From JAAYBF01 sp963716445 (GTDB taxonomy: Bacteria; Actinomycetota; Thermoleophilia; Solirubrobacterales; Thermoleophilaceae): 64,000 nt of DNA. Both the position numbers and the translations under genes were made by a program. Below, piece after piece: positions 41,206 to 51,095 of the stretch (within the stretch, counting starts at the first letter, position 1; every line of letters starts with the position of its first letter). The stretch lies in the NCBI GenBank assembly GCA_963716445.1, contig OY970313.1:248001-312000 (forward strand), read 5' to 3'. The notes below the pieces were generated by a model, which made no database searches, was not told the origin of the DNA, and saw only the letters and a program-made list of their open reading frames with translations.

Positions 41206-41434
41206 GAGCGCCCGAGAGATCACCGCAACGCAGTTCAAGGCGCGCTGCCTGCGCCTGCTCGACGAGGTCGCCGAGAGTGGTCAGCCGCTGGTGGTTACGA
41301 AGCGCGGAAGGGCCGTCGCGCGTGTCGAGGCGCTGTCTGCGCCAGCCGATTTGCGCGGGAGCGTCGAGTTGTCGCTCTCGGATGACGAGTTGATCCACGC
41401 CTCGATGGGGCCGTGGGATATGCAAGAGGCGTGA
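41204..41434 (+). CDS. Phd/YefM-type antitoxin
   Basis: 76 aa from the ATG at 41204; in-frame ATGs at 41189 and 41198 are possible and no ribosome site decides. The N-terminal Phd fold reads ITATQFKARCLRLLDEVAES, followed by the strand PLVVTKRGRAVARVEAL. The C-terminal toxin-binding tail is LSLSDDELIHASMGPWD. Its stop overlaps the toxin GTG by four bases. It would bind the palindrome upstream and neutralise the PIN toxin. Confidence 0.85.
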   Translation: MSAREITATQFKARCLRLLDEVAESGQPLVVTKRGRAVARVEALSAPADLRGSVELSLSDDELIHASMGPWDMQEA

Positions 41435-41817
41435 TCGTTCTTGACACGCACGTCCTCATCTGGCTCGTAGCCGCCCCGGAGCGCCTCAGCGACGCGGTCG
41501 TCGCGGCTCTCGCGGAGAGCGATCGGGCGATCAGCACGATCACCGTGCAGGAGATCGCCTACCTCGTGATGCGCGGAAAGGTCCGGCTCGATCGTCCTGT
41601 CGGTGCCTGGATTGCCGATGTCCTCGCCGTACACGAGATCCAGGCGCTCCCTCCTAGCGTCGCCGTTGCCGTCAGGGCCGGCTGCCTCGACGCGTCGCGG
41701 TTCCCCGGCGACCCCGCCGATCGGCTGATCTACGCGACGGCCGTTGAGCATGGCGGGCGGCTGGCCACCGCCGACGAGCGACTGCGGGCGGCGGACCCGG
41801 CTCGCGCGCTCTGGTAA
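41431..41817 (+). CDS. PIN-domain toxin (VapC-like ribonuclease)
   Basis: 128 aa. PIN-fold acidic site: Asp in VLDTHVLIWLV, Glu in ITVQEIAYLV, and Asp residues in FPGDPADRLIYATAVEHGG, then LATADERLR. These are Mg-dependent endoribonucleases that cut tRNA or rRNA. The GTG start shares GTGA with the antitoxin stop. Length is typical of the family. The RNA target is unknown. Confidence 0.9.
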   Translation: MIVLDTHVLIWLVAAPERLSDAVVAALAESDRAISTITVQEIAYLVMRGKVRLDRPVGAWIADVLAVHEIQALPPSVAVAVRAGCLDASRFPGDPADRLIYATAVEHGGRLATADERLRAADPARALW

Positions 41818-41890
41818 ACGCACGCGAAACGCCTGCGCTCGTGCTTCTGCTGGCCGAAGCTCGCGGATGGCCTCTGCGACAATGGGGCGG

Positions 41891-43042
41891 ATGCCTACCG
41901 AGGAGCAGATCAAGGATGCGCTGAGCCGGGTCATCGATCCGGAGCTGCGCAAGAACATCGTCGAGCTGGGGATGGTCCGCTCGATCGACCAGTTCGACGG
42001 CGGCCGCGTCGACGTGGTCGTCTCGCTGACGACGTCGGGCTGTCCGATCCGCTCGCACTTCGAGGACGCCGTCGCCGAGAACGTCGGGGCGCTCGAGGGC
42101 GTCACCGCCGTCAACGTCGGCTTCGACGTGCTCAGCCCGGACGAGAAGTCGGCGCTCCAGCAGCGGCTGGGGCGGGGAGCGCTGCCGCAGGGCGCGCTCG
42201 CCCAGGTCAAGAACGTGATCTGCGTCGGGTCGGGCAAGGGCGGCGTCGGCAAGTCGACGCTGACCGCCAACCTCGCCGCCGCGCTGCAGGCCGAGGGCAT
42301 GCAGGCCGCCGCGATGGACGCCGACGTCTGGGGCTACTCGATCCCGCGCATGCTCGGCGTCCACGGCCGCCCGATGATCGACGGCCAGCGCAAGATCCTG
42401 CCGCTCGAGGCCGCCGGCGGCGTCAAGGTGATCTCGATCGAGTTCTTCCTCGACCGCGCCGACCAGGCGATCGTCTGGCGGGGGCCGATGCTCCACAAGG
42501 CGATCCGCCAGTTCCTCGAGGACGTCGCCTGGGGCGAGCTCGACTACCTGCTGATCGACCTGCCGCCCGGGACCGGCGACGTCACGATGACGCTCGCCCA
42601 GGTGCTGCCGCAGGCCCGCTTCCTGATCGTCACGACGCCCCAGCCGGCCGCCCAGAAGGTCGCCAAGCGAGCCGCCGAGGCTGCCCAGCGCTACGACCTC
42701 GAGGTCGTCGGCATCGTCGAGAACATGTCCGGCTTCACCACGCCCTCCGGCGAGCGCTTCACGATCTTCGGCGAGGGCGGCGGACGCGAGCTCGCCGACG
42801 AGCTCGAGGTCCCCCTGCTCGGCACCGTCCCGCTCCAGGAGGAGCTCCGCATCGCCTCCGACGAGGGCCGCCCGCTCGTCGTCGAGGATCCCGACAGCCC
42901 CGCTTCCCAAGCCCTCCGCCACGCCGCCCGCGGCCTGATCGCCGCCACCCCCCAGGAGGAGCCGGTGAACCAGGACGCCTCAGGCCCCGCGCTCGAGGGC
43001 GTTCCAGCCGTCACCGGCACCGCCCTCCCGATGGCGCCCTAG
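41891..43042 (+). CDS. Mrp/ApbC-type iron-sulfur carrier P-loop ATPase
   Basis: 383 aa. Residues 1-90 are a MIP18/DUF59 domain (LSRVIDPELRKNIVELGMV, TTSGCPIRSHF). From 105 the deviant Walker A VGSGKGGVGKSTLTANLA, then DADVWGYSIPRML and IDLPPGTGDVTMTL. The Fe-S-binding CxxC seen in many Mrp proteins is absent: the equivalent spot is ENMSGFTTPSGERF. It may still carry a cluster by other residues, or act differently. Preceded by AATGGGGCGG, with a weak ribosome site. Confidence 0.88.
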   Translation: MPTEEQIKDALSRVIDPELRKNIVELGMVRSIDQFDGGRVDVVVSLTTSGCPIRSHFEDAVAENVGALEGVTAVNVGFDVLSPDEKSALQQRLGRGALPQGALAQVKNVICVGSGKGGVGKSTLTANLAAALQAEGMQAAAMDADVWGYSIPRMLGVHGRPMIDGQRKILPLEAAGGVKVISIEFFLDRADQAIVWRGPMLHKAIRQFLEDVAWGELDYLLIDLPPGTGDVTMTLAQVLPQARFLIVTTPQPAAQKVAKRAAEAAQRYDLEVVGIVENMSGFTTPSGERFTIFGEGGGRELADELEVPLLGTVPLQEELRIASDEGRPLVVEDPDSPASQALRHAARGLIAATPQEEPVNQDASGPALEGVPAVTGTALPMAP

Positions 43043-43122
43043 GCGCCCACGGGCCGCCACTGGAGCCGAAGGTGAAGGCGCCCTCGGCGGGAGCCGTCGG
43101 CAGACCAGCGCCGCGCGGGGGT

Positions 43123-43144
43123 CCGGGGGACGCGAGTCCCCCGG
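43123..43144 (-). terminator. Terminator of the ferredoxin gene
   Basis: Perfect 8-bp stem, 43123-43130 with 43137-43144, loop CGCGAG, six bases beyond the ferredoxin stop on the minus strand. It can also serve the converging mrp gene. Confidence 0.6.
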
Positions 43145-43150
43145 CCTAAT

Positions 43151-43414
43151 TCAAGCCTTCTGGAAGTACTGCGCGTTGATCTCGGTGAACTTCGCCCACT
43201 CCTCCGGGAGCTGGTCCTCGGCGAAGCAGGCGTCGACGGGGCAGGCCTCGACGCAGGCGTCGCAGTCGATGCACTCCTCCGGATCGATGTAGAGCATCTC
43301 GACATTGTCGTAGTCGGGCTCGTCCGGCGTGGGGTGGATGCAGTCGACCGGGCAGACCTCGACGCACGAGTTGTCCTTGGTGCCGATGCACGGCTCTGCA
43401 ATGACGTAGGCCAT
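43151..43414 (-). CDS. fdxA: Two-cluster (3Fe-4S/4Fe-4S) ferredoxin
   Basis: 87 aa. Cluster ligands: Cys9, Cys17, Cys21 and Cys25 in PCIGTKDNSCVEVCPVDC, and Cys residues of ECIDCDACVEACPVD. The long spacing of the first motif is that of seven-iron FdxA ferredoxins of actinobacteria. A soluble low-potential electron carrier, for example for cytochromes P450 or oxidoreductases. Monocistronic. Confidence 0.92.
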   Translation of the reverse strand: MAYVIAEPCIGTKDNSCVEVCPVDCIHPTPDEPDYDNVEMLYIDPEECIDCDACVEACPVDACFAEDQLPEEWAKFTEINAQYFQKA

Positions 43415-43581
43415 GATGCTCCGTTCCTTCGTGCGTTTCGTGCCGGGTCCTCCCGCGAGCGCCGAGAGGCAGCCGCGCGGACGCGAGATTGTACATGTGC
43501 GTGCGCCGGACCGGCCCCTTTAGCCCCTCCGACGGGCCGCCGTGGCAAGCGCCGGGAATCAGTCATCTAGGCTTCGCCGCC

Positions 43582-44472
43582 GTGATCCTGCTGACTGGAG
43601 CGACCGGCACCGTGGGCGCGGCGCTGCTGCGGCGGCTGACGGCGACCGGCAGCCCCGTCCGCTGCCTCGTCCGCGATCCGAAGCGGCTGGGGCCCGAGCG
43701 CGTGCGGGTCCAGATCGCGCTCGGCGACCTCGCGAACCCGGCGTCGTTTCGCAACGCGCTGCGCGGGGTCGACACGGTGATCCACCTGGCCGCCTCGATC
43801 CGCGACCAGCCGCGCGGCTCGATCGAGGAGCTCAACGCGATGGCGACGTTGCGCCTGGTGCGCGGCGCCGAGCGCGCCGGCGCCAAGCGCTTCCTCTTCG
43901 CCTCGGCGATGAACGCCAGCCTCCAGTCGCCGACGCGCTTCTTCCGCGCGAAGGCGCTCGCGCAGCGGGCGGTCGAGGCCTCGGCCCTCGAGACCACCGT
44001 CTTCTCCCCGTCGATCGTCTACACGCCCGGCGACCCCTGGCTGACCCTGCTCGACCGCCTCTCCCGCCTTCCCGCGATGCCGGTTCCCGGCTCCGGCCGA
44101 ACCCTGTTCCAGCCGATCTGGGCCGAGGACGTCGCCGACACCGTCATGGCCGCGCTGGATCGGGCCCCGGCTCCTTCCGAGAACGGCGCTCGGGCCTTCC
44201 AGCTCGCCGGCCCGGAGGTCCTCTCCTACGAGCAGATGGTCCAGCTCGTGCTCCGCCCGCTCGGCCGCCGCCGCCCGCTCCTCCACGTGCCGATGCCCGC
44301 CGCGCGCACCGGCCTCCGCGCGCTCGAGCGCCTCGTCGGTCCCTCCGTCTTCGCCACCTCCGAGGAGGTCGCCCTGATGGACGAGCCGATGACCACCCCC
44401 CGCGGCACCGCCGACGCCGAGTCCCTCGGCGTCACTCCTCTCCGCATGAGCGCCGTCCTCGGCGCCGCCTAG
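43582..44472 (+). CDS. NAD(P)H-binding atypical SDR (NDUFA9/NmrA-like)
   Basis: 296 aa from the GTG at 43582. The dinucleotide loop is ILLTGATGTVGAALLRRL at the N-terminus, then CLVRDPKRL and GVDTVIHLAASI. The classical YxxxK is replaced by FFRAKALAQRAVE, as in atypical SDRs related to complex I subunit NDUFA9. The C-terminal part FQPIWAEDVADTVMAAL also fits. Substrate unknown; family members often act as sensors or lipid-quinone enzymes. Confidence 0.82.
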   Translation: MILLTGATGTVGAALLRRLTATGSPVRCLVRDPKRLGPERVRVQIALGDLANPASFRNALRGVDTVIHLAASIRDQPRGSIEELNAMATLRLVRGAERAGAKRFLFASAMNASLQSPTRFFRAKALAQRAVEASALETTVFSPSIVYTPGDPWLTLLDRLSRLPAMPVPGSGRTLFQPIWAEDVADTVMAALDRAPAPSENGARAFQLAGPEVLSYEQMVQLVLRPLGRRRPLLHVPMPAARTGLRALERLVGPSVFATSEEVALMDEPMTTPRGTADAESLGVTPLRMSAVLGAA

Positions 44473-44521
44473 TAGCCCGCTCAGCTCCGACCGCTCCCGC
44501 CCGCCCGGCTCCTCCCGAAGC

Positions 44522-44569
44522 ACGGGTGGAAGTTTGAGCGGGCTCTGGCCCAGTCAACCTTCCACTCGT
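44522..44569. repeat. Dispersed palindromic repeat, copy 5
   Basis: Arms GGGTGGAAGTTTGAGC and CAACCTTCCACTCG pair with a few mismatches around GGGC...GCCC. It lies 50 bases past the stop of the SDR gene, in the convergent spacer before groEL's 3' end. Confidence 0.75.
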
Positions 44570-44626
44570 CGCTGAGGGGTCCACCGCCGAGGGGCTCCGT
44601 CGCTGAGGGGTTCGACTTCTTTGGGT

Positions 44627-44672
44627 CGAGTGGAATTTTGGGCGGGCTCTGGCCTAGTCAACCTTCCACTCG
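44627..44672. repeat. Dispersed palindromic repeat, copy 6
   Basis: Second copy in the same spacer, 105 bases after copy 5, with arms CGAGTGGAATTTTG and CAACCTTCCACTCG. Left arms of copies 5 and 6 have drifted while the right arms are identical over 16 bases. Confidence 0.75.
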
Positions 44673-44705
44673 TTTCGGCTCGGCCCCCGTCGAGCCCGGA
44701 ACGCG

Positions 44706-44735
44706 CGAGGGCCCGGCGCGAACGCCGGGCCCTCG
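44706..44735 (-). terminator. Terminator of the groESL operon
   Basis: Perfect 13-bp stem, 44706-44718 with 44723-44735, loop CGAA, 25 bases beyond the groEL stop. Confidence 0.8.
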
Positions 44736-44760
44736 GGCACAACAGCGCGTGAGCGCTGAG

Positions 44761-46389
<1,629 letters not shown>

Positions 46390-46440
46390 TTCTCTCTCGT
46401 TCCTCCGTTGTTCCTTGGAAGGGTTGCGGCCTGGGCGCGG

Positions 46441-46731
46441 CTAGGCGACCTTGGCCAGCACGTCGGACTCGCGCAGCACGAGGAGATCCTCGCCCTCCAC
46501 GTTGACCTCGGTGCCGCCGTACTTGGAGTAGAGGACCTCGTCGCCCTCCGCGACGTCGAGCGGGATGCGCTTCTCCCCGTCCTCGTCCCACTTGCCATCG
46601 CCCACGGCGATGACCTTGCCGCGTGACGGCTTCTCCTTGGCGGTCTCCGGGAGGACGATGCCGCTGGCGGTCGTCTCCTCCTCCTCGATGGCCTGGACGA
46701 TCAAGCGATCGCCGAGGGGCTTGAGCTTCAT
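46441..46731 (-). CDS. groES: Co-chaperonin GroES (Hsp10)
   Basis: 96 aa from the ATG at 46731. MKLKPLGDRLIVQAIEEEE starts the protein, the mobile loop is ETTASGIVLPETAKEKPSRG, and VLYSKYGGTEV closes the barrel. Forms the heptameric lid of GroEL. Longer in-frame extension upstream is non-coding and crosses the CIRCE site. Confidence 0.96.
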   Translation of the reverse strand: MKLKPLGDRLIVQAIEEEETTASGIVLPETAKEKPSRGKVIAVGDGKWDEDGEKRIPLDVAEGDEVLYSKYGGTEVNVEGEDLLVLRESDVLAKVA

Positions 46732-46775
46732 TACGATCGATACCTCCGGTCTACGACTGGCTTCTGCAAACTCGG

Positions 46776-46802
46776 TTGGCACTCTACAACAGAGAGTGCC
46801 AA
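46776..46802 (-). promoter_or_regulatory. CIRCE operator (HrcA site) of groESL
   Basis: TTGGCACTC (46776-46784), nine bases, GAGTGCCAA (46794-46802): the CIRCE consensus apart from one base in each arm, with the arms still perfectly complementary. It is 45 bases upstream of groES. HrcA repressor control and heat induction follow from the known system. Confidence 0.92.
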
Positions 46803-46962
46803 AGCGGCGACAGGCTGGCCGGGCGCTCGGCCCGAGACGGCCGTGGGCGGGCGGCGCGGCTCTGGAACGGGCGCAGCCGGGCGGCGTGGGATCTCTGAGG
46901 TTGTATTCGGGCCGCGCACGCGGTAAGAACGCGTCTGTACCCCAACCAAGGAGCTTGCGCCG

Positions 46963-47847
46963 ATGCGAATCAGATCCCTCCTCGCGCTCCTCGCGCTGAC
47001 CGGCCTCTGCGCCCTGCCGGCCTGCGGCGACGACGACGATTCCTCCGACGGCGGCTCGCCCGAGACCTCCGAGCCCGCGGCGGTCGTGTTCGAGACGACC
47101 GAGCCGAGCAAGGGCAAGGTCGCGATCGACGCCCCGAGCTCGATCGACGCCGGCGTCGTCGAGCTGACGCTCAAGAACTCCGGCAAGCGCCCGCACGACG
47201 CGCAGCTCGTGCGCGTCGACGGCGAGCGCTCGGTCGACGACGTGCTCGACGAGGTGATCGACACCGAGGAGGGCTCACCGACCCCCGACTGGGCCCACGG
47301 CGGCGGAGGCGTCGGCACGGTGCCCCCCGGCCAGACGGCGACCGTCACCGAGGTGCTCGAGCCCGGGACCTACTACCTGGTCGACACCGAGTCCGCCGGG
47401 GACGACGGCCCGCCGAACGCCAGGAACGGCGGCGTCGCGAAGTTCGAGGCGACCGGCGACGGCGGCGGCGAGCTGCCGGCGACCGACGCCAAGATCACGG
47501 CCGACGAGTACAGCTTCCAGTCGTCCGGGATCGCGCCCGGCAAGAACCGCCTGACCTTCGAGAACGCCGGCGACGAGCTGCACCACATCATCGCCGTCCC
47601 GGTCCGCAAGGGGGCGAAGTTCTCGGACGTCAGGAAGGTCTTCACCTCCGAGCAGCCGCCGAAGGGCCCGCCGCCGGTCGACTTCGAGGCGCTCCAGGGC
47701 ACGGCCGTGATCGACGGTGGCGAGGAGCAGGTCACCGAGCTCGACTTCGAGCCCGGCAAGTACGCGCTCGTGTGCTTCATCGCCGACCGCGCGGGCGGGC
47801 CGTCGCACGTCGCCAAGGGGATGATCTCCGAGCTCGACGTCGAGTAG
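46963..47847 (+). CDS. Lipoprotein with two cupredoxin-like domains
   Basis: 294 aa. The signal peptide ends in the lipobox ALPACGDDD. Two beta-barrel segments follow (about residues 45-165 and 170-294). The second ends with GKYALVCFIADRAGG and SHVAKGM and has an earlier DELHHIIAV, so His, Cys, His and Met could bind type-1 copper. The first lacks them. A periplasm-side electron-transfer or copper-binding role is inference. Good start 40 bases after an AAGGAG. Confidence 0.75.
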   Translation: MRIRSLLALLALTGLCALPACGDDDDSSDGGSPETSEPAAVVFETTEPSKGKVAIDAPSSIDAGVVELTLKNSGKRPHDAQLVRVDGERSVDDVLDEVIDTEEGSPTPDWAHGGGGVGTVPPGQTATVTEVLEPGTYYLVDTESAGDDGPPNARNGGVAKFEATGDGGGELPATDAKITADEYSFQSSGIAPGKNRLTFENAGDELHHIIAVPVRKGAKFSDVRKVFTSEQPPKGPPPVDFEALQGTAVIDGGEEQVTELDFEPGKYALVCFIADRAGGPSHVAKGMISELDVE

Positions 47848-47852
47848 CCCCG

Positions 47853-47915
47853 CCGGCCGTCCGATCGATCCCGGCTCCGCCCACGGCGCGGGGCCGGGAT
47901 CGGGGCGACGGCCGG
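47853..47915. terminator. Bipartite hairpin between convergent genes
   Basis: Outer stem CCGGCCGTC 47853-47861 with GACGGCCGG 47907-47915. Inner stem GATCCCGGC 47867-47875 with GCCGGGATC 47893-47901. It sits between two converging stop codons and should work both ways. Confidence 0.7.
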
Positions 47916-47928
47916 GAAGCGGCTCAGG

Positions 47929-48327
47929 TCAGTTCTGGGACGGCGCGTCCGGGCGCATGCGCTCGGTGATCTCCGGCGGGCGGTCGGAGATCTGGGAGAA
48001 GCGGACGACGGTGACCGCGTCGTCGGGCTCGATCTTGCGGCCGTAGATCTGCTCGAGGAAGTGGACGGTCTCGTCGAGGCGGCGGAACTCCGGGTTGTCG
48101 TGCTCGATGTCGCGCGGCGAGAGGTCGGCGACGCGCTTGACCTCGACGCCGTCGATCACCGCCTCGAAGATCCGCTCGCGCGGGGCGTGCTGGAAGCCGA
48201 CGGTGACGAGAACGACCTCGCCCTTGCGGTACTTGCTCGCCTTGTCGCCGAGCCGGATCGTCGCTGTCTTGCGGCCCCGCTTGAGCTGGTCGATGAAGAC
48301 CGGCGAGTAGAAGTTGAGGACGAACAC
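47929..48327 (-). CDS. ASCH domain protein
   Basis: 132 aa from a GTG at 48327. The ASCH fold (RNA-binding PUA-like) shows in VFIDQLKRGRKTATIRLGDK and KGEVVLVTVGF. Members bind RNA or act as small hydrolases such as YqfB amidohydrolase. Which applies is not clear from sequence. Upstream in-frame residues look non-coding, so the short start is preferred. Confidence 0.75.
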   Translation of the reverse strand: MFVLNFYSPVFIDQLKRGRKTATIRLGDKASKYRKGEVVLVTVGFQHAPRERIFEAVIDGVEVKRVADLSPRDIEHDNPEFRRLDETVHFLEQIYGRKIEPDDAVTVVRFSQISDRPPEITERMRPDAPSQN

Positions 48328-48418
48328 CGCGGGGCAGACTAGCGGAGCAGGGCCCCCGGATCGGTCCCGCACGGCGTCCCGCAGCCGGCGGGAGCGGCAT
48401 CCCAGGAGCGCCGCGGCG

Positions 48419-49708
48419 TCACTTGCGGCTCGCGTTGGCGATCGCGCACGCCCGCTCGACGCCGACGAACGGCGCCAGCGCGATGAAGGTCGCGGTCGGG
48501 GCGATCTCGTACAGGCGGTGCTCGCCGTTGCCGCGCACCTGGTCGAAGAGCAGCGAGTCGACGCTCGCGCCGATCGCCTCGCCGGCGATCGGGCTGACGC
48601 CCGGATGCTCGCGGTAGCCCTCGGCGAGGAAGGCCTGCGCGCCGGCCAGGACCTGCAGCCGCAGTTCGACGACGATCGGGCTGCCGAGATGGACGCCGAC
48701 GCCGCCGAAGCGCGCGAAGGACGGCTCGCGGACGAGCAGCGCGAAGAACGCGTGCAGCGCCTCGGCGACGCCGTGCGGCCAGTCCTCGGCCTGCCGGTAG
48801 GCGGGCGCGACGGTCTCGAACACCATGCGCGCCGCGCGCCTGAGCGCCTTGAGGACCGCCGCTTCCTTGTTCTCGAACTCGGCGTAGAAGGTCGTCAGGG
48901 ACACCGAGGCGCGCTGCGCGATCCGCATGACCGTGAGCTCCTCGTAGCCGTCCTCGGCGATCAGCTCGACGACCGCCGCGAGGATCCGCTCGCGCGCGGT
49001 CTGCGGCTCCCGCCGCGGCGAGGCGAAGCGGGCGGGCGGCTTGCGCGGGCGCCTCAGCGACTCCGGCGGCGGGCGGTAGCTCAGGCCCCAGTCGAGCAGC
49101 TGGGGCGCCAGGTCGACCAGCTCCTGCTCGCGGCGGTGGCGCAGGCGCGTCTGGATGATCTGCCTGAAGGCTCGGACGACGGCGCGCAGCACGTCGCGCG
49201 GCATCCCCGCATGCTCGGGCGACTCGTCGAAGGCCTGGCGCGTGATCCGCTCGAGCCGGTTGCCGACGCGCTCCACGCGCTCGATCGCCTCCGGTCCCGC
49301 GGCGTAGGCCTCGACGTAGTAGAGCCGGGCGATCTCCGGGCTCTCGACGATCGTCTGGATCAGCCGGTCGAAGGCGGCGGCGAGCCGCTCGTTCCAGGGG
49401 CCCGGATGGCTGGCGTAGGCCTCGATCGCCGTGTCGCTGCCGATCGCCGCGATCGCGTCGAGCGTCGCGAGGAAGCACTGCTGCTTGTTCGAGAAGTGCT
49501 TGTAGAAGGTGTTGCGCGAGACCCCGGAGAGCTCGAGCACGTCGGCGACGCGGGTCTTCTCGTAGCCGTGCTGGGCGACCGCGGCGACCATCGCCCCGAA
49601 CAGCCGCTCGCGCTGGTTGGTCTCGACCTCCTCGCGCGACGCGCCGGGCCCCGGCGGCAGCTTGCGCGACTTGAGTTGGTCAGACCTCCCCCACGGCGTA
49701 GCGATCAC
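48419..49708 (-). CDS. Double TetR-family regulator (two TetR units in one chain)
   Basis: 429 aa, twice the usual TetR length. The first DNA-binding unit is at about 35-82 (VAAVAQHGYEKTRVADVLEL, SGVSRNTFYKHFSNKQQ), the second at about 243-290 (VVELIAEDGYEELTVMRIAQ, RASVSLTTFYAEFENKEAAV). Each is followed by its own helical ligand domain, joined by a basic linker RRPRKPPARFASPRRE. One chain may thus form an internal dimer. No target gene is obvious. Confidence 0.83.
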   Translation of the reverse strand: MIATPWGRSDQLKSRKLPPGPGASREEVETNQRERLFGAMVAAVAQHGYEKTRVADVLELSGVSRNTFYKHFSNKQQCFLATLDAIAAIGSDTAIEAYASHPGPWNERLAAAFDRLIQTIVESPEIARLYYVEAYAAGPEAIERVERVGNRLERITRQAFDESPEHAGMPRDVLRAVVRAFRQIIQTRLRHRREQELVDLAPQLLDWGLSYRPPPESLRRPRKPPARFASPRREPQTARERILAAVVELIAEDGYEELTVMRIAQRASVSLTTFYAEFENKEAAVLKALRRAARMVFETVAPAYRQAEDWPHGVAEALHAFFALLVREPSFARFGGVGVHLGSPIVVELRLQVLAGAQAFLAEGYREHPGVSPIAGEAIGASVDSLLFDQVRGNGEHRLYEIAPTATFIALAPFVGVERACAIANASRK

Positions 49709-49800
49709 GGGCGAACCATATTCCGGAGACGCCCATGGCTATGTCTCCCTGGGTCGGGTCGCGCTCATGACCTTGCTTACACGCGTGCGTGAAGAGGAGG

Positions 49801-50493
49801 TCAGTGGATGAAGTCGCGCAGCCGGGCCGGCTCGTGGACCGTGACCCTGCCGCGGCCGAGCGAGACCACGCCCTCGCGCCCGAGCGTGGCGAGGAAGCGG
49901 CTGGCGCTCTCGCGCGAGGTGCCGGCGAGCTGGGCGATCTCGGACTGGGTCGCCTTGATCAGCACCTCCGCGTCGCCGGCGCCCTCGGCCTGGCGCGTGA
50001 CGACCTGGGCGAGCAGGGTGCTCGCGACGCGTCCGGCGACGGTCTGGAACGACTGGCGCGTGAGCTGCTCGTTGACGAGCCGGACGCGGTCGGCCAGCTC
50101 GGCGAGCATCTTGAACGCGATGTCGGGCGACGAGCGGATCACCCGCTGCATGTCGGCGCGCAGGATCGCCACGAGGCTGGCCGGCTCGAGCACCTCGGCG
50201 GTGGCGGAGCGCGTCTCGGCGCCGAACATCGACAGCTCGCCGAAGATCGCGCCGTGGCGCAGCTCGGCGAGCGCGCGCGTGCGCCCGTCGGGGTGGTCGC
50301 GGCGGATGCTGACGGTGCCGTCGCGGACGACGTAGCAGGTGTCGCCGGGGTCGCCCTCGCGGAAGATCACCTCGCCGCGGTCGAAGCTGCGCGGGATCGC
50401 GACCTGCGCCACCTCGGACAGCTCGCGCGGCTCGAGGCCGGAGAAGACCTTGACGCTCGCGAGCAGCGCTTCGGTGTCCGCGCCCTCCTGCAT
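49801..50493 (-). CDS. Crp/Fnr-family regulator
   Basis: 230 aa. Residues 15-130 are a cyclic-nucleotide-binding barrel (REGDPGDTCYVVRDGTVSI, IFGELSMFGAETRSATAEV; the GEL plus RSATA pattern is close to cAMP binders). Residues 140-230 are the winged helix (TQSEIAQLAGTSRESASRFL). It follows the double TetR gene with a 92-base gap but reads toward it. No Fnr-type cysteine cluster. Effector likely cAMP or a related nucleotide. Confidence 0.88.
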   Translation of the reverse strand: MQEGADTEALLASVKVFSGLEPRELSEVAQVAIPRSFDRGEVIFREGDPGDTCYVVRDGTVSIRRDHPDGRTRALAELRHGAIFGELSMFGAETRSATAEVLEPASLVAILRADMQRVIRSSPDIAFKMLAELADRVRLVNEQLTRQSFQTVAGRVASTLLAQVVTRQAEGAGDAEVLIKATQSEIAQLAGTSRESASRFLATLGREGVVSLGRGRVTVHEPARLRDFIH

Positions 50494-50555
50494 GGGGCGA
50501 TCATAGGCGCGCCGTGTGGCGCGTCGCGGCCGGCTCTCCGTCTACTCTCGGCGAG

Positions 50556-51095
50556 ATGCGCCGCGCCTCGCTCCCGCTGCTGCTGCTCGCGGCTACGCTG
50601 GCGCCGGCCGGCGCGGCGAGCGCCGCCCCGAAGGACAGGCCGTGGGCGACGGTCAACGCCTGCGCGGCGAGCGGCGATACGAGCACCGTCGGCATCCGCG
50701 CCGGGATGCCCGGCAACGGCACGCGCCAGCGGATGTACATCCGCTTCCAGCTCCAGTGGTACAGCGCTTCGCGCGGGCGCTACGTGGGTGTGGATCCGCC
50801 GTCGACCTGGGTCCCCGCCGGCTCCGCCCGCTTTCGCTCGGCCCAGCGCGGCTTCGACTTCCTCGACATCGACCGCCCGCCCGCCGGCAAGCGGTTCAAG
50901 TTCCGCGGGCTGGTGCGGTTTCAGTGGCGCGAGCTGCGCCCCGTCGCGAAGGGGTCGGAGAGGAAGCGCGAGGTCGTCGTGAGGCGGGCGAGGCGGATCA
51001 CGCGCGGCGGGTTCGCGGGCGTCAAGGGCGGCAGGCCGCCCGGCCGGTCGGACGCCGTGTGCGTGGTGGAGGGCCCCGAGGCGGCCGAGGAGTAG
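50556..51095 (+). CDS. Secreted hypothetical protein
   Basis: 179 aa with a signal peptide (ASLPLLLLAATLAPAGAASA). The mature part is beta-rich, with RQRMYIRFQLQWYSASRGRY and GKRFKFRGLVRFQWRELRP, and two cysteines (NACAAS and AVCVVE) at either end that could pair. No family recognised. Its last 175 bases overlap the end of the opposing gene. Confidence 0.65.
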   Translation: MRRASLPLLLLAATLAPAGAASAAPKDRPWATVNACAASGDTSTVGIRAGMPGNGTRQRMYIRFQLQWYSASRGRYVGVDPPSTWVPAGSARFRSAQRGFDFLDIDRPPAGKRFKFRGLVRFQWRELRPVAKGSERKREVVVRRARRITRGGFAGVKGGRPPGRSDAVCVVEGPEAAEE

